From positions 95,950 to 159,949 of the forward strand of contig NZ_JACHCI010000016.1 of assembly GCF_014200675.1 (NCBI RefSeq): a DNA stretch of 64,000 nucleotides, written 5' to 3'. A model generated the notes under the pieces. The model ran no database searches. It was given only the letters and a program-made list of their open reading frames with translations, and was not told the DNA's origin. Each line of letters begins with the position of its first letter. The first letter of the stretch is position 1. This DNA is from Janthinobacterium saanense. GTDB lineage: Bacteria > Pseudomonadota > Gammaproteobacteria > Burkholderiales > Burkholderiaceae_D. Below are positions 28,958-37,969 of this stretch, one piece after another. Position numbers and translations under genes: made by a program.

Positions 28958-30136
28958 ATGAATAGCACGCCTTACTCCAGCCCGACCCCTGCCCTGCAAA
29001 CGCGCTTGCCCGCCGTGGGCACCACCGTGTTTACGCGCATGTCGGCCCTGGCGGCCCAGCACGGCGCCGTCAACCTGGGCCAGGGCTTTCCTGATTTCGG
29101 CTGCGCGCCAGCGCTGATCGAACGGGTGAGCGAGGCCATGCATGCCGGCCATAACCAGTATCCACCGATGACGGGCGTCGCGCCCCTGCGCGAGGCTATC
29201 GCGGCCAAGATCGCCAGCCTGTACGGCCATCAATATGATGCCGCCACGGAAATCACCGTCACGGCCGGCGCCACGCAGGCGCTGACCACGGCGATTCTGT
29301 GCTGCGTCCACCCTGGCGATGAAGTGATCGTGATCGAACCGGCTTACGACAGCTATTTGCCGGCAATAACGTTGGCAGGCGGCCTGCCGGTGCTGGTGGC
29401 GATGGAAGTGGACGAACTCGGCTATAGCGTGCCGTGGCACAAGCTGGCCGCTGCCGTCACGCCAAAAACGCGTTTGATCATCATCAATACGCCGCACAAC
29501 CCGACCGGCACCATCCTGCGCGCCTCCGACGTGGCGGCGCTGGCCGACATCGTGCGCGGCACGCAGATATTGATCTTGTCGGACGAAGTCTATGAACACA
29601 TGGTGTATGACGGCCAGCAGCACGCATCGCTGAGCCGCCACCCGGAACTGGCGGCGCGCAGCTTCATCGTTTCCAGCTTCGGCAAAACTTATCATGTGAC
29701 GGGCTGGAAAGTCGGTTATGTGGCCGCGCCCGCCAGCTTGTCGGCAGAATTTCGCAAGGTGCACCAGTACAATGTGTTCACCGTCAACACGCCGATGCAG
29801 CATGGTCTAGCGGCATATATGGCCGAGCCGCAGCCGTATCTGGAGCTGCCCGCCTTTTACCAGCGCAAGCGCGACCTGTTCCGCGACGGCCTGGCGGGCA
29901 GCCGCTTTACCTTGCTGCCGGCAGATGGCACGTATTTCCAGTGCGTGCGTTATGACGCCATTTCACAGCAGAGCGAAGCGCAGTTCGCCGAATGGCTGAC
30001 CAGCGAGATCAAGGTGGCGGCGATACCGGTGTCGGCATTTTATGCGCAGGGCAAGGAGTCGGGCATCGTGCGCTTCTGCTTTGCCAAACAGGATGAGACC
30101 CTGCGCCTGGCGCTATCACGCCTGGCAGCAATATAA
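28958..30136 (+). CDS. PLP-dependent aminotransferase (YbdL / kynurenine-type)
   Basis: Class I/II aminotransferase, 392 residues. Seen: NLGQGFPDFG, YPPMTGVAPLREAIA, TVTAGATQALTTAI, NTPHNPTGTI, and the PLP lysine in SSFGKTYHVTGWKVGY. This set resembles E. coli YbdL (methionine aminotransferase) and KAT-like enzymes. ATG 28958 preferred over the TTG at 28952. Substrate preference for methionine, glutamine or aromatic residues cannot be told from sequence. Confidence 0.88.
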   Translation: MNSTPYSSPTPALQTRLPAVGTTVFTRMSALAAQHGAVNLGQGFPDFGCAPALIERVSEAMHAGHNQYPPMTGVAPLREAIAAKIASLYGHQYDAATEITVTAGATQALTTAILCCVHPGDEVIVIEPAYDSYLPAITLAGGLPVLVAMEVDELGYSVPWHKLAAAVTPKTRLIIINTPHNPTGTILRASDVAALADIVRGTQILILSDEVYEHMVYDGQQHASLSRHPELAARSFIVSSFGKTYHVTGWKVGYVAAPASLSAEFRKVHQYNVFTVNTPMQHGLAAYMAEPQPYLELPAFYQRKRDLFRDGLAGSRFTLLPADGTYFQCVRYDAISQQSEAQFAEWLTSEIKVAAIPVSAFYAQGKESGIVRFCFAKQDETLRLALSRLAAI

Positions 30137-30178
30137 AGCTTTCCGCAGCTAGCTGCAGGACAGCAGATGGAGACTAGC

Positions 30179-31282
30179 ATGGCACAACGTCGTATCGGCT
30201 TGGCCGACCTGGTTCCGGGCGAACCCCTGGCCTGGGATTTGTATCTGGCGGACCACAGCGCCGGCCCGCAATTGCGCAAGGGACAGATCATCAGCGATGG
30301 TGCGCAACTGGCGCGCTTGCTGCAGATGGGCTTGTACACGGGCGCGCCCGAGCAAGCTTCCGTGTTACACCTGCTCAATGAAAGCGCGCAGCGGCTGGAC
30401 CGTTTGCTGCAAGACTTGCGCAAAGAGGGGAACGCCGAGCGCGACGTGCGCGCCATCGCCCGCGAGCTGCTGCGTGCGCTGAGCCTCGATGCCGATATCG
30501 CCCTGGCCAGTATCTTGCTGAACCAGATCGCCGGCCGCTATTGCGTGCGCCACTGCATCGAAACGGCGCTGCTGGCCATGCTGGTGGGCCAGGCCATGGG
30601 CAAGCCAAACGACGAATTGCTGCGCATAGGCGCCGCCGCGCTGACCATGAACGTGGGCATGTTGTACCACCATGACAGTTTCCAGGACAAGCGCGGCCCT
30701 TTGACCGACGATGAAATGCGCATCGTGCGCCTGCACCCCGTAGAAAGCGCGGAACTGCTGCGCTGTGCCGGTGTCGAAGATGAAGAGTGGCTCAGTTGCG
30801 TGCTCTTGCACCACGAAAACGACGACGGCAGCGGTTATCCGCTAGGACGCAGCGGCGATGAAATCTTGCAGAACGCCAAGCTGATCGGCCTGGCCGACCG
30901 CTATTGCGCGCGCGTCTCGGCCCGCAATTACCGGCGTTCCATCCTGCCCGACCAGGCGCTGCAGCAGTTATTCCTCGACCAGGACCTGGCCATCGATCCT
31001 GTGCTGGCAGAGCAATTCGTGAGCATCCTGGGCAAATATCCGCCCGGCACCCTGGTGCGCCTGCGCAATGGCGAACTGGGAGTGGTCACGCAAAGAGGCG
31101 CCGCCTACGTCCACCCGCTGAGCAACCAGCAAGGCGCTCCCCTGCCCGCCGCCGAACTGCCGCTGATACTACCGCGCAATACCGGCGACAGTCAGTACGC
31201 CATCATCGCCTCGCTGCACGAAGACGACGCCCACATGCACTTCAGCATGCGCCATGTGTGGGGGGATGAGGCACGGCTGTAG
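30179..31282 (+). CDS. HD-GYP-like protein with degenerate HD pair
   Basis: About 367 residues from ATG 30179, which has GGAG six bases upstream (30167 is an alternative). Resembles two-part HD-GYP proteins: an N-terminal domain (VPGEPLAWDLYLADHSAGPQ, like the DUF3391/PilZ-type front end), then an HD-GYP-like core. The late motif HHENDDGSGYP is intact, as is a histidine in RLHP. The position of the HD metal pair, usually LLHDIGK, reads LTMNVGM (HD changed to MN). Hydrolysis of cyclic-di-GMP is therefore doubtful; a binding or signalling role is possible. Last 41 bases overlap the convergent GNAT gene. Confidence 0.8.
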   Translation: MAQRRIGLADLVPGEPLAWDLYLADHSAGPQLRKGQIISDGAQLARLLQMGLYTGAPEQASVLHLLNESAQRLDRLLQDLRKEGNAERDVRAIARELLRALSLDADIALASILLNQIAGRYCVRHCIETALLAMLVGQAMGKPNDELLRIGAAALTMNVGMLYHHDSFQDKRGPLTDDEMRIVRLHPVESAELLRCAGVEDEEWLSCVLLHHENDDGSGYPLGRSGDEILQNAKLIGLADRYCARVSARNYRRSILPDQALQQLFLDQDLAIDPVLAEQFVSILGKYPPGTLVRLRNGELGVVTQRGAAYVHPLSNQQGAPLPAAELPLILPRNTGDSQYAIIASLHEDDAHMHFSMRHVWGDEARL

Positions 31283-31808
31283 ACGCTTTTACACACACCA
31301 GGCTTTCATTGTTGAGCAACCTCCTGGCATGTTGATCCGCAAAATCGAGCAAGGCATCTCCCGCGATACGGTAACGCACCCATTCATCTTGCGCGCTGGC
31401 GCCGATGCTGCGATAAAACTGGATCGCAGGCTCGTTCCAGTCGAGTACGCTCCACTCAAAGCGGCCGCAAGCGGTATCGCGCGCCAGGCAAGCCAGATGA
31501 CCGAGCATGCATTTCCCTGCACCGGCACCGCGATATTCAGGCGAAATATACAAGTCTTCCAGGTATAGGCCCTTGCGGCCCAGCCAGGTTGAATAGCTGA
31601 AGAAATACACGGCATAGCCGACTGTTTTGTCACCGATGCTGCAAATGAGCGCACGGGCAGTGGCGTCGGCGGCAAACAGGCTGTCTTCGATATCGGCCAG
31701 GGTCGCCACGACTTCGTGCTCGGCCTTCTCGAAAATGGCCAGTTCTGTGATGAAGCCCAAGATAAGCGCTGCGTCCGCTCGTACCGCATCGCGGATTTGA
31801 ATAGTCAC
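31242..31808 (-). CDS. GNAT acetyltransferase, spermidine/diamine acetyltransferase-like
   Basis: About 188 residues. GTG start at 31808 has GGAG seven bases upstream; the frame upstream to 31898 overlaps the LysR promoter and lacks similarity. The acetyl-CoA loop is LYISPEYRGAGAGKCMLGHL, preceded by LGRKGLYLEDL and followed by FEWSVLDWNEPAIQFYRSIGA, a combination typical of SSAT-like GNATs. Substrate not proved. Its C-terminal codons overlap the HD-GYP gene tail to tail. Confidence 0.85.
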   Translation of the reverse strand: MTIQIRDAVRADAALILGFITELAIFEKAEHEVVATLADIEDSLFAADATARALICSIGDKTVGYAVYFFSYSTWLGRKGLYLEDLYISPEYRGAGAGKCMLGHLACLARDTACGRFEWSVLDWNEPAIQFYRSIGASAQDEWVRYRIAGDALLDFADQHARRLLNNESLVCVKASTAVPHPPTHGAC

Positions 31809-31922
31809 GATAAAACTCCTGATGATGAATTGTCGACACGCCAGAGGTAGCGTGACGAGAAGCATGATAAAGGCAGACAGGTGCTGCATCCAGTGCATTT
31901 ATTTCACGATATAATGCACACT

Positions 31923-32849
31923 ATGCATCCCGACCTGCGCCGCCTTGATCTGAACCTCTTGCCTGTCTTTGACGCGCTTTACCGGCTGCGCTCGGTCACT
32001 GCCGCGTCCCATGAACTGTCCATGAGTGCGTCCGCCTTCAGTCACGCACTTGCCCGCTTGCGTGTTTCACTGAACGATGAATTATTCGTGCGCCAGGGCC
32101 AGCGCATGCAGGCGACCGTGCGTGCGGAACAACTGGCAGCGCCGGTGGCCGGCGCCCTGAAAGTGCTGCAAGACAGTCTCAGCGCAAACCACGGCTTTGC
32201 GCCTGCATCGAGCCACCGGACTTTCGTTTTCTCTGCTACCGATTACACCATCCTTGCCGTGCTGCCCAAACTTATTGCACGTCTGCAAGTCATCGCGCCA
32301 TATGTGCATGTCCGGCTGGTCTATTCCAATAGAAAAGTGTCCATCGAGGAACTGGCGGCTGGCCGCATCGACTTTGCATTGGGCTATACCGAAGAACGCG
32401 ACGCCTTGCCGGAAGGCGTGGAGGATTTCGACTGGTTCACAGACGACTATGTGGTCATCGCCAGCCGGCATCATCCGCGCATACGCGGGCAGCTGACACT
32501 GGACAATTACCTGCAGGAACGCCATGCCGTCGTCACGCCATGGAATGAAACGCGCGGCATGATCGATCATGTGCTCGATGGGCTGTCGCTCAAACGCGAG
32601 GTCAGCGTGCACCTGCCGACCGTGCTGGCCGCGCCCTTCATCATTGCTGAAAGCGAACTGATTTTAACGATGCCGCGCCGGGCTGCTGAAATATTGCGCG
32701 CAGCGGCCCCATTCAGCATGTACGAGGCGCCGTTTGCCATCCCGCGCTACGCTGTCAAAGTGTATTGCCACAAAAATTATCTGCGCACCGATGCACATGC
32801 ATGGATGCGCCAGGAACTGCTGGCGATCTTGCAGCCAGGAACTGTGTAA
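31923..32849 (+). CDS. LysR-family transcriptional regulator
   Basis: About 308 residues. N-terminal winged helix-turn-helix (LRRLDLNLLPVFDALYRLRSV, HELSMSASAFSHALARLR, NDELFVRQGQRM) and a C-terminal substrate-binding-type effector domain. Divergent from the GNAT gene, its likely target. A TATAAT at 31910-31915 lies only eight bases before the ATG at 31923, so transcription could begin nearly at the start codon (leaderless); an alternative ATG is at 31914. The effector is unknown. Confidence 0.9.
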   Translation: MHPDLRRLDLNLLPVFDALYRLRSVTAASHELSMSASAFSHALARLRVSLNDELFVRQGQRMQATVRAEQLAAPVAGALKVLQDSLSANHGFAPASSHRTFVFSATDYTILAVLPKLIARLQVIAPYVHVRLVYSNRKVSIEELAAGRIDFALGYTEERDALPEGVEDFDWFTDDYVVIASRHHPRIRGQLTLDNYLQERHAVVTPWNETRGMIDHVLDGLSLKREVSVHLPTVLAAPFIIAESELILTMPRRAAEILRAAAPFSMYEAPFAIPRYAVKVYCHKNYLRTDAHAWMRQELLAILQPGTV

Positions 32850-33429
32850 GCCTTGTAGCAGTCTCTCGGTGGCTATCATCCCATGGCTCCATGGATGGGC
32901 TAATAAACGGCATCTGATGCCCTGTTGCTGGCGTTCATGCCTGGGTCGCGTGATGATATGTCCGCCAAATCAAGCATGATGCGAAACTGGTTTTTCCCCA
33001 AGTCCACGGCATCTAAGGCATAAGCTTCCGCAACTTTTTGGCTTGCAGCGCACCGCTTATGGAAGTCAGAAATAACAATAATTTATTGAAGGTTACTTAG
33101 TATCTGCAACAAAGTTTTGACTTTTTTGGTCTGCCGCACTTTCGTGGCATGGAAGCAAGGCCAAGAAAAAGCACAGTCGGATAGTGAGATTCTTCATTGA
33201 TCAACTGCAGGCGATAAGAGCTATCCGGTACGCGCTTTTCTCGACGCCCTTGGCAGTGAGGAAAGCGCGCCATGATGCAGGCTGTTTCCTGCGCGGCCAG
33301 GCACTGCAAACAATATTCCTTGAGAGGGCCTGGCTCGCTTCGCGGCCCGAAGATGCTACGCAGTGGACTTCAGCATATGGTGATAATGCGCAATTGCAGG
33401 CAGCCTGCCCCATTCAATTTCTTAGGCCA
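32850..33429. other. 580-bp region without a convincing gene
   Basis: Contains a near-palindrome around CCATGGCTCCATGG just after the LysR stop (possible weak terminator, no T run) and an AT-rich stretch near 33060-33130. Short open frames exist on both strands (for example 33184-33444 plus) but show no recognisable start site or family. A 57-codon stop-bounded minus-strand frame (about 32900-33070) without a start codon has protein-like composition and may be a gene remnant. Confidence 0.45.
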
Positions 33430-33921
33430 TCATTGCTGAGGTAGAGGGACGATACTGACGCCATTCGGTGGCGAGGCAAGCTCACTGATGGCCACATCTA
33501 CGGGATGAGTCACTGTCATCTCGCCATTTTTTCTAATGCTGATGCTATCGCGAAAGCCTGTCGGCATAGCAAGATCGATCAGCTTTACTCCTCGCAAGAA
33601 AATATTGATGCTATCCATGGGGCAGTTAAATCCCACTTGGACCAGCACCTCTGGATCGAGCAGACGCAGTCCGACTGTCGTCTTGCTCAGGTCCAGGTCT
33701 GGCTGTTTAGTCCTGTTCAAGAAAACCGTTTTTTGGGCAGGTGTAACGATGAGCTGGTACTGGCCCGCTTCACAACTGGCCGTGTAAATAGTGGCAGCCC
33801 CCGTAGCCTGCGGCAGATGGGATGCAGTAACAAGACGCAGACGCTGCGACTGTGCAGATGCCGGAGAGGCAAACATCATGGAGGTCAATAAAGCACTGGC
33901 AAGCAAAATTTTCATATGCAT
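33430..33921 (-). CDS. secreted hypothetical protein
   Basis: About 163 residues from ATG 33921 (MHMKILLASALL; ATG 33915 also possible). Clear Sec signal ending FASPASA. The mature part is beta-rich with two cysteines (ASCEAGQ, GFNCPMD) that could form a disulphide, suggesting a small periplasmic protein. No family recognised. The gene stands alone between the empty region and the ferredoxin gene. Confidence 0.65.
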   Translation of the reverse strand: MHMKILLASALLTSMMFASPASAQSQRLRLVTASHLPQATGAATIYTASCEAGQYQLIVTPAQKTVFLNRTKQPDLDLSKTTVGLRLLDPEVLVQVGFNCPMDSINIFLRGVKLIDLAMPTGFRDSISIRKNGEMTVTHPVDVAISELASPPNGVSIVPLPQQ

Positions 33922-34076
33922 GGTGACAATAAAAGTGGAATAGTAATAAGCAACTCCTGTCGAGCGCAAGTTATCAGGAAATTGTATTTATCCCTGCCCG
34001 CTGGAGCTACCGCGCCTGCCGCACAAGCTGAAGAAACCTCGGTTACGCTGGCAATTGTAGCTCCAGTAATAATGCT

Positions 34077-34415
34077 CTAAAGTATTTCTTTGGCATGATT
34101 GATGGAGTATTTCGGTATCTCCACCGTCAAATTTTCAGCACCGGCGCGCGCCTGGCAAGACAAGCGCGATAGCGGCTGCAAGCCCCAGGCCTGGTCGAGC
34201 ATGTCCTCTTCGTAATCGCCGAAGGGGCTCAAGGAGGCGTAGCCCTCGCGTACGACAACGTGGCAGGTGGAACAGGCGCCGACCTGTCCGCAGGCATGTT
34301 CAATATCAATCCCGTGGCGATGCAATGCATCGCAGATACTGGTGGTTTCGGGCACTTCAAACACGGCGCCGGCAGGAGCCAGCTGAGGATGGGGCAATAC
34401 TGTGATTTTTGGCAT
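34077..34415 (-). CDS. 2Fe-2S ferredoxin (Isc/adrenodoxin type)
   Basis: Small electron carrier, 112 residues. Cluster ligands are in the C-x5-C-x2-C pattern (EHACGQVGACSTC) plus a fourth in RLSCQA, as in Isc-type Fdx. The protein starts MPKITVLPHPQLAPAG, the usual opening for this group. No iscS/iscU/hscA genes nearby, so it is either an extra copy or a partner of an unlinked oxidoreductase. Confidence 0.92.
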   Translation of the reverse strand: MPKITVLPHPQLAPAGAVFEVPETTSICDALHRHGIDIEHACGQVGACSTCHVVVREGYASLSPFGDYEEDMLDQAWGLQPLSRLSCQARAGAENLTVEIPKYSINHAKEIL

Positions 34416-34516
34416 ACGGGAATCTCCTTGAGTGCAGCGACTGTGGAGCTTCCCGTACTGAGAAGGTCAAGCTATTTATTGCTTCAGGAACCACACCGGT
34501 TCCAGGCTGACCCCGT

Positions 34517-35479
34517 TCATTTCCCAGGAATCATGCCTATCGTGCCCAGCCACGTCTCCACCAGCGCAGGCCACTGCGTGATGGGGAATTTGCTAGGGCG
34601 CAAGCCAAACGCATGGCCGCCCTGGGCGTACAGGTGCATCTCCACCGGTATATCCGCCTGCTTCAGGGCCGCGTAATACAGCAGGGAAAACTCGACCGTA
34701 TCGACCAGGTCATCCTGCGCATGCAGCAAAAAGGTCGGCGGCGTTTGAGAACTGACGTGTATGGTCGGGTTCAATCTTGAAAGGTCGGCCCGATAGTTGA
34801 CCGACATATGGCCCGGATACAGCGCTACGGCAAAGTCGGGACGGCAGCTTTCCTCGTCCGCCTTGTCGACGGGCCGATAGATGCGTTTGGCATGCGTGCT
34901 GATGGCCGCCACCAGATGGCCACCGGCAGAAAAACCCAGCACCCCGACCTTGTGCGGGTCGATGCCCCAGCCGGCGGCATGCTGGCGAACCAGGCCCAGG
35001 GTACGCTGCGCATCTTGCAACGCCGTGTGTACCTTGGGAATGACGCGAACGTTACGGACAGGGTCCCAGTGCGGGCCCGATCCGGGCACGCGGTATTTCA
35101 ACAGCACGCAGGTGACACCAATCGAAGTCAGCCAGTCGCACACTTCCGTGCCTTCCAGGTCGATGGCCAGGCTCCGATAACCGCCGCCCGGAAACACGAT
35201 TACGGCAGCGCCCGTGTTATTTACCGTGGGCGAATACACCGTCATGGTCGGCCGCGTGACATTATCCACTTCCTGCCAGGGCCGCCCGGCGACCAGCTTG
35301 TCGTCCCGCAAAGTCAGCTCGCTTTCCGGCCCCGTGGCAGGTTTCGCGTCGGGAATCACGCCTGGCCAGATCGGCAATTGCTGGTGTCCATCGGCAGGCT
35401 GCCATGCGGCGGCATGCACATTCATGCAGGCAAAAACCGCGACAAAAGCAAGTGTGTATCTCAAGAAATATTCTTTCAA
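34517..35479 (-). CDS. exported alpha/beta hydrolase, acetylesterase-like
   Basis: Predicted periplasmic or secreted esterase, 320 residues. Signal peptide at the start (LAFVAVFACMNVHA). Nucleophile elbow GFSAGGH (Ser in GxSxG), oxyanion-type motif VIVFPGGGYR, catalytic Asp/His region LHAQDDLVDTVE and GGHAFGLRP. This arrangement resembles the acetyl-xylan-esterase-like hydrolases often called endo-1,4-beta-xylanase B-like. It follows the DegT aminotransferase after three bases. Substrate unknown; deacetylation of a polysaccharide is plausible. Confidence 0.85.
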   Translation of the reverse strand: MKEYFLRYTLAFVAVFACMNVHAAAWQPADGHQQLPIWPGVIPDAKPATGPESELTLRDDKLVAGRPWQEVDNVTRPTMTVYSPTVNNTGAAVIVFPGGGYRSLAIDLEGTEVCDWLTSIGVTCVLLKYRVPGSGPHWDPVRNVRVIPKVHTALQDAQRTLGLVRQHAAGWGIDPHKVGVLGFSAGGHLVAAISTHAKRIYRPVDKADEESCRPDFAVALYPGHMSVNYRADLSRLNPTIHVSSQTPPTFLLHAQDDLVDTVEFSLLYYAALKQADIPVEMHLYAQGGHAFGLRPSKFPITQWPALVETWLGTIGMIPGK

Positions 35480-35482
35480 AAA

Positions 35483-36595
35483 TCAGGCCAGTATCTCGCG
35501 AACCGCATGGCAAACACGTTCCACGTCCTCTTTCTGCATACCGCAATGCAAGGGCAAGGTCACGGTCTGGCGGCCGATGCGTTCCGCGTTGGGGAACTGC
35601 CCTTCCCTGTAGCCCAGTTGGCGCCCCAGGGTAGTCAGGTGGGACGACTCGTACGACAGGCCGGTGGCGATGCCCCGTTCGCGTAGTGCCGCGCGGAAAT
35701 CCTGGCGAGTGATGCCGAACTGCTCAAACGGCAGCAGCACGCAGAACATATTCCAGCTTTGGCCAGCAATACCGCGCGGTGGCAGTACGGCGTAGTCTAT
35801 CTGTGGAAACACCTCAAAGTAATGGTCAGCCAGCATGCGCCGGTGCGCGAGGAAGCCCGGCAACTGCCTGAGCTGCACCAGGCCGATGGCAGCCGACACA
35901 TCCGACATATTGTATTTGCCGCTGGCCTCGCGCACATCGCGTGAGTCATCCGGCAGGCGCTCGATGCCGTGAAAACGCAGCACATCGATGCGCTTGGCCG
36001 TGGCGTCATCGGGCAGCACCAGCGCGCCGCCTTCGATGGTGGTCATATTCTTGTTGGGGTGAAAGGAAAAAGTGGCAATATCGCCAAAGCTGCCGACAGG
36101 CTGCCCTTTCCACTCGGAACCCTGCACCAGCGCCGCGTCTTCGATCACGCGCAAGCCATGGCGGCGCGCCAGCGCATACAGCGCATCCATATCAACCAGG
36201 CCGCCAGGAAAATGCGTGGGCACGATGGCCCTGGTACGCGGCGTGATGGCGGCGGCGACTTGTTCCAGGTCCATCGCCCGCGTGATCAAATCGCAATCGA
36301 CGAAGACAGGATGGGCGCCCACCTTGACGATCATATTCATGGTCGAGAAAAAACTTTGCGTCGACGTGATGACCTCATCGCCCTGCCCCACGCCGCAGGC
36401 CAGCAAGGCCAGCTCCATGGCGCCCGTGGCCGACGTCAGGCTGCGCGTAGGCCGGCCGCCGAACGTCTGCGACAGGGCATGTTCGAATTCCTGTACGCGC
36501 GGACCGCTGGCAATCCAGCCGCTGCGCATGGTGTCCGCCATGGCGGCGATGGCTTCTTCGGAAATACTGGGTTGGGAGAAATGAAGAACTGGCAC
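35483..36595 (-). CDS. DegT/DnrJ/EryC1/StrS-family sugar aminotransferase
   Basis: PLP aminotransferase of the type that makes amino sugars for surface polysaccharides or antibiotics, 370 residues. Seen: SGPRVQEFEHAL, TSATGAMELALLACG, ALVQGSEWKG and the PLP lysine in SFHPNKNMTTIEGGA. Not in a polysaccharide cluster; only the downstream esterase is close (three bases, probable operon). Sugar substrate unknown. Confidence 0.9.
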   Translation of the reverse strand: MPVLHFSQPSISEEAIAAMADTMRSGWIASGPRVQEFEHALSQTFGGRPTRSLTSATGAMELALLACGVGQGDEVITSTQSFFSTMNMIVKVGAHPVFVDCDLITRAMDLEQVAAAITPRTRAIVPTHFPGGLVDMDALYALARRHGLRVIEDAALVQGSEWKGQPVGSFGDIATFSFHPNKNMTTIEGGALVLPDDATAKRIDVLRFHGIERLPDDSRDVREASGKYNMSDVSAAIGLVQLRQLPGFLAHRRMLADHYFEVFPQIDYAVLPPRGIAGQSWNMFCVLLPFEQFGITRQDFRAALRERGIATGLSYESSHLTTLGRQLGYREGQFPNAERIGRQTVTLPLHCGMQKEDVERVCHAVREILA

Positions 36596-36705
36596 AGATA
36601 ATCCTTCTTGCTGATCGATAGGTTGATTATTAACGATGCTGCATTGATACAGTATGCACTGTCATTCTGCAATCCAGGGTGCTCTTTCGGGACAGCAAGC
36701 CTTGA

Positions 36706-37236
36706 TCATTCGTTCAACAGTTTGAGTGCAAGAGGAATCGCCTCTGCAGACAAGACATAGCGTGCGTATGGCACGCCGTTGATCGGAGGCAGGTCGCAAT
36801 CGCGCTCGAAACCGATAGCGGTATATAGCGAAAGTGCATCTGCCATAATGGGACTGGTATGCAATCCCACGATAGCTGCACCCGCACGGCTCGCGCGCTG
36901 CAGGCAGGCGGCCACCAACCGCTTGCCTATTCCCTGTCCGCGCTGCTCAGGGGCAACAACAAGCATGCGGATAACGGACCACTGATCCGGAAAAATAGGG
37001 TCCCGGGGCCGCCCCGGACCAACGTGGCCTATCCCGCCTACCACAATGCCCCCGCGTTTAGCGACGATCACATCAGCATTGCCAGCCAGGTCGGACATAC
37101 GCGCCACCCCCTCCTGGAACCCGTTCCAATCTTCATAATGCAGTTCATACTGGGCAAATGCAGCCAAGGCAAGCTGATTCAAGTCTTCGCGGTCCGACGG
37201 CATGTAGTCCTGTATCACGATAGGCATTTCCACCAT
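36706..37236 (-). CDS. GNAT-family acetyltransferase
   Basis: 176 residues. The acetyl-CoA-binding loop is VAPEQRGQGIGKRLVAACL, followed by IVGLHTSPIMADALSLYTAIGFE, the typical C-terminal half. ATG at 37236 has AGGA six bases upstream. Stand-alone gene; substrate cannot be predicted. Confidence 0.88.
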   Translation of the reverse strand: MVEMPIVIQDYMPSDREDLNQLALAAFAQYELHYEDWNGFQEGVARMSDLAGNADVIVAKRGGIVVGGIGHVGPGRPRDPIFPDQWSVIRMLVVAPEQRGQGIGKRLVAACLQRASRAGAAIVGLHTSPIMADALSLYTAIGFERDCDLPPINGVPYARYVLSAEAIPLALKLLNE

Positions 37237-37275
37237 TTCTAGTCCTTTAATGTTGAGATATCGGCTGGATATTTT

Positions 37276-37689
37276 TTACTGATCGTCATATTTCCATACC
37301 ACCTCAGCCACTTCGGGCTCTACTGCACAAAGAACACTGACACAAGCGTTGCCTGTAATCACTAGCCATTCTCGACGAGGACGCTCATATCCTTGTAGCA
37401 CGCTTTCCTCCGCTGCCCAGCCTCCATCGATGACCTCCAAAAGATGGCTGCCACGGGGGAAGTCGTTGGAGATCCAGTATCGCGCCAACTCCGCTTCATC
37501 CAGCAAGCGGAAGCCGCTTACACTGCAAAAGCTTAACTGTATGCCCGTTACGTGACGAGCCTCGCTCTGGGAACAGGCAAGCACGATGACAAGTCCACCA
37601 TGGGTATAGTTAAGGGATTCAATATCAGAGTTTTCTGGAATACTATTTTCCGGAAGATAAGCCCGGGCTTGAAGGGATATATTCGTCAT
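37276..37689 (-). CDS. hypothetical protein
   Basis: 137 residues, no recognised domain, no signal peptide or membrane helix. Acidic overall, ending EVAEVVWKYDDQ, with a WLVITG strand and several tryptophans; resembles small cytosolic immunity-like or accessory proteins in general character only. The gene is visibly more AT-rich than its neighbours, hinting at a different origin. Same strand as the GNAT downstream, gap 39 bases. Confidence 0.55.
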   Translation of the reverse strand: MTNISLQARAYLPENSIPENSDIESLNYTHGGLVIVLACSQSEARHVTGIQLSFCSVSGFRLLDEAELARYWISNDFPRGSHLLEVIDGGWAAEESVLQGYERPRREWLVITGNACVSVLCAVEPEVAEVVWKYDDQ

Positions 37690-37969
37690 TTACATTGCTC
37701 ATTTTCAATTTAGTGAGCTGAATTGGAGATTGTCGGCTAGAGCTACTATTTCCACATACAAGATGCACCGCGTACCACCGTCCTAATCGCGCTTCCGCTT
37801 AACCAGCAATACTAGGCCGCGAGTGCAGCAGTAGCCAAATCTGCGCAAGACTGAAAGCTCGGTTCCATCCAGTGGGCAGAAGCATTGGCCACTTCCAACA
37901 CTGCCTCAACGAGAACAGCCTCCTGCACGCCGAGTCCTGATATTGCTAGCGTCTCATGGAATTAAAAGC

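Noticed and set aside
33184..33444. 86-codon plus-strand open frame as a gene
   Set aside because: No ribosome binding site, no recognisable domain, and composition looks random.
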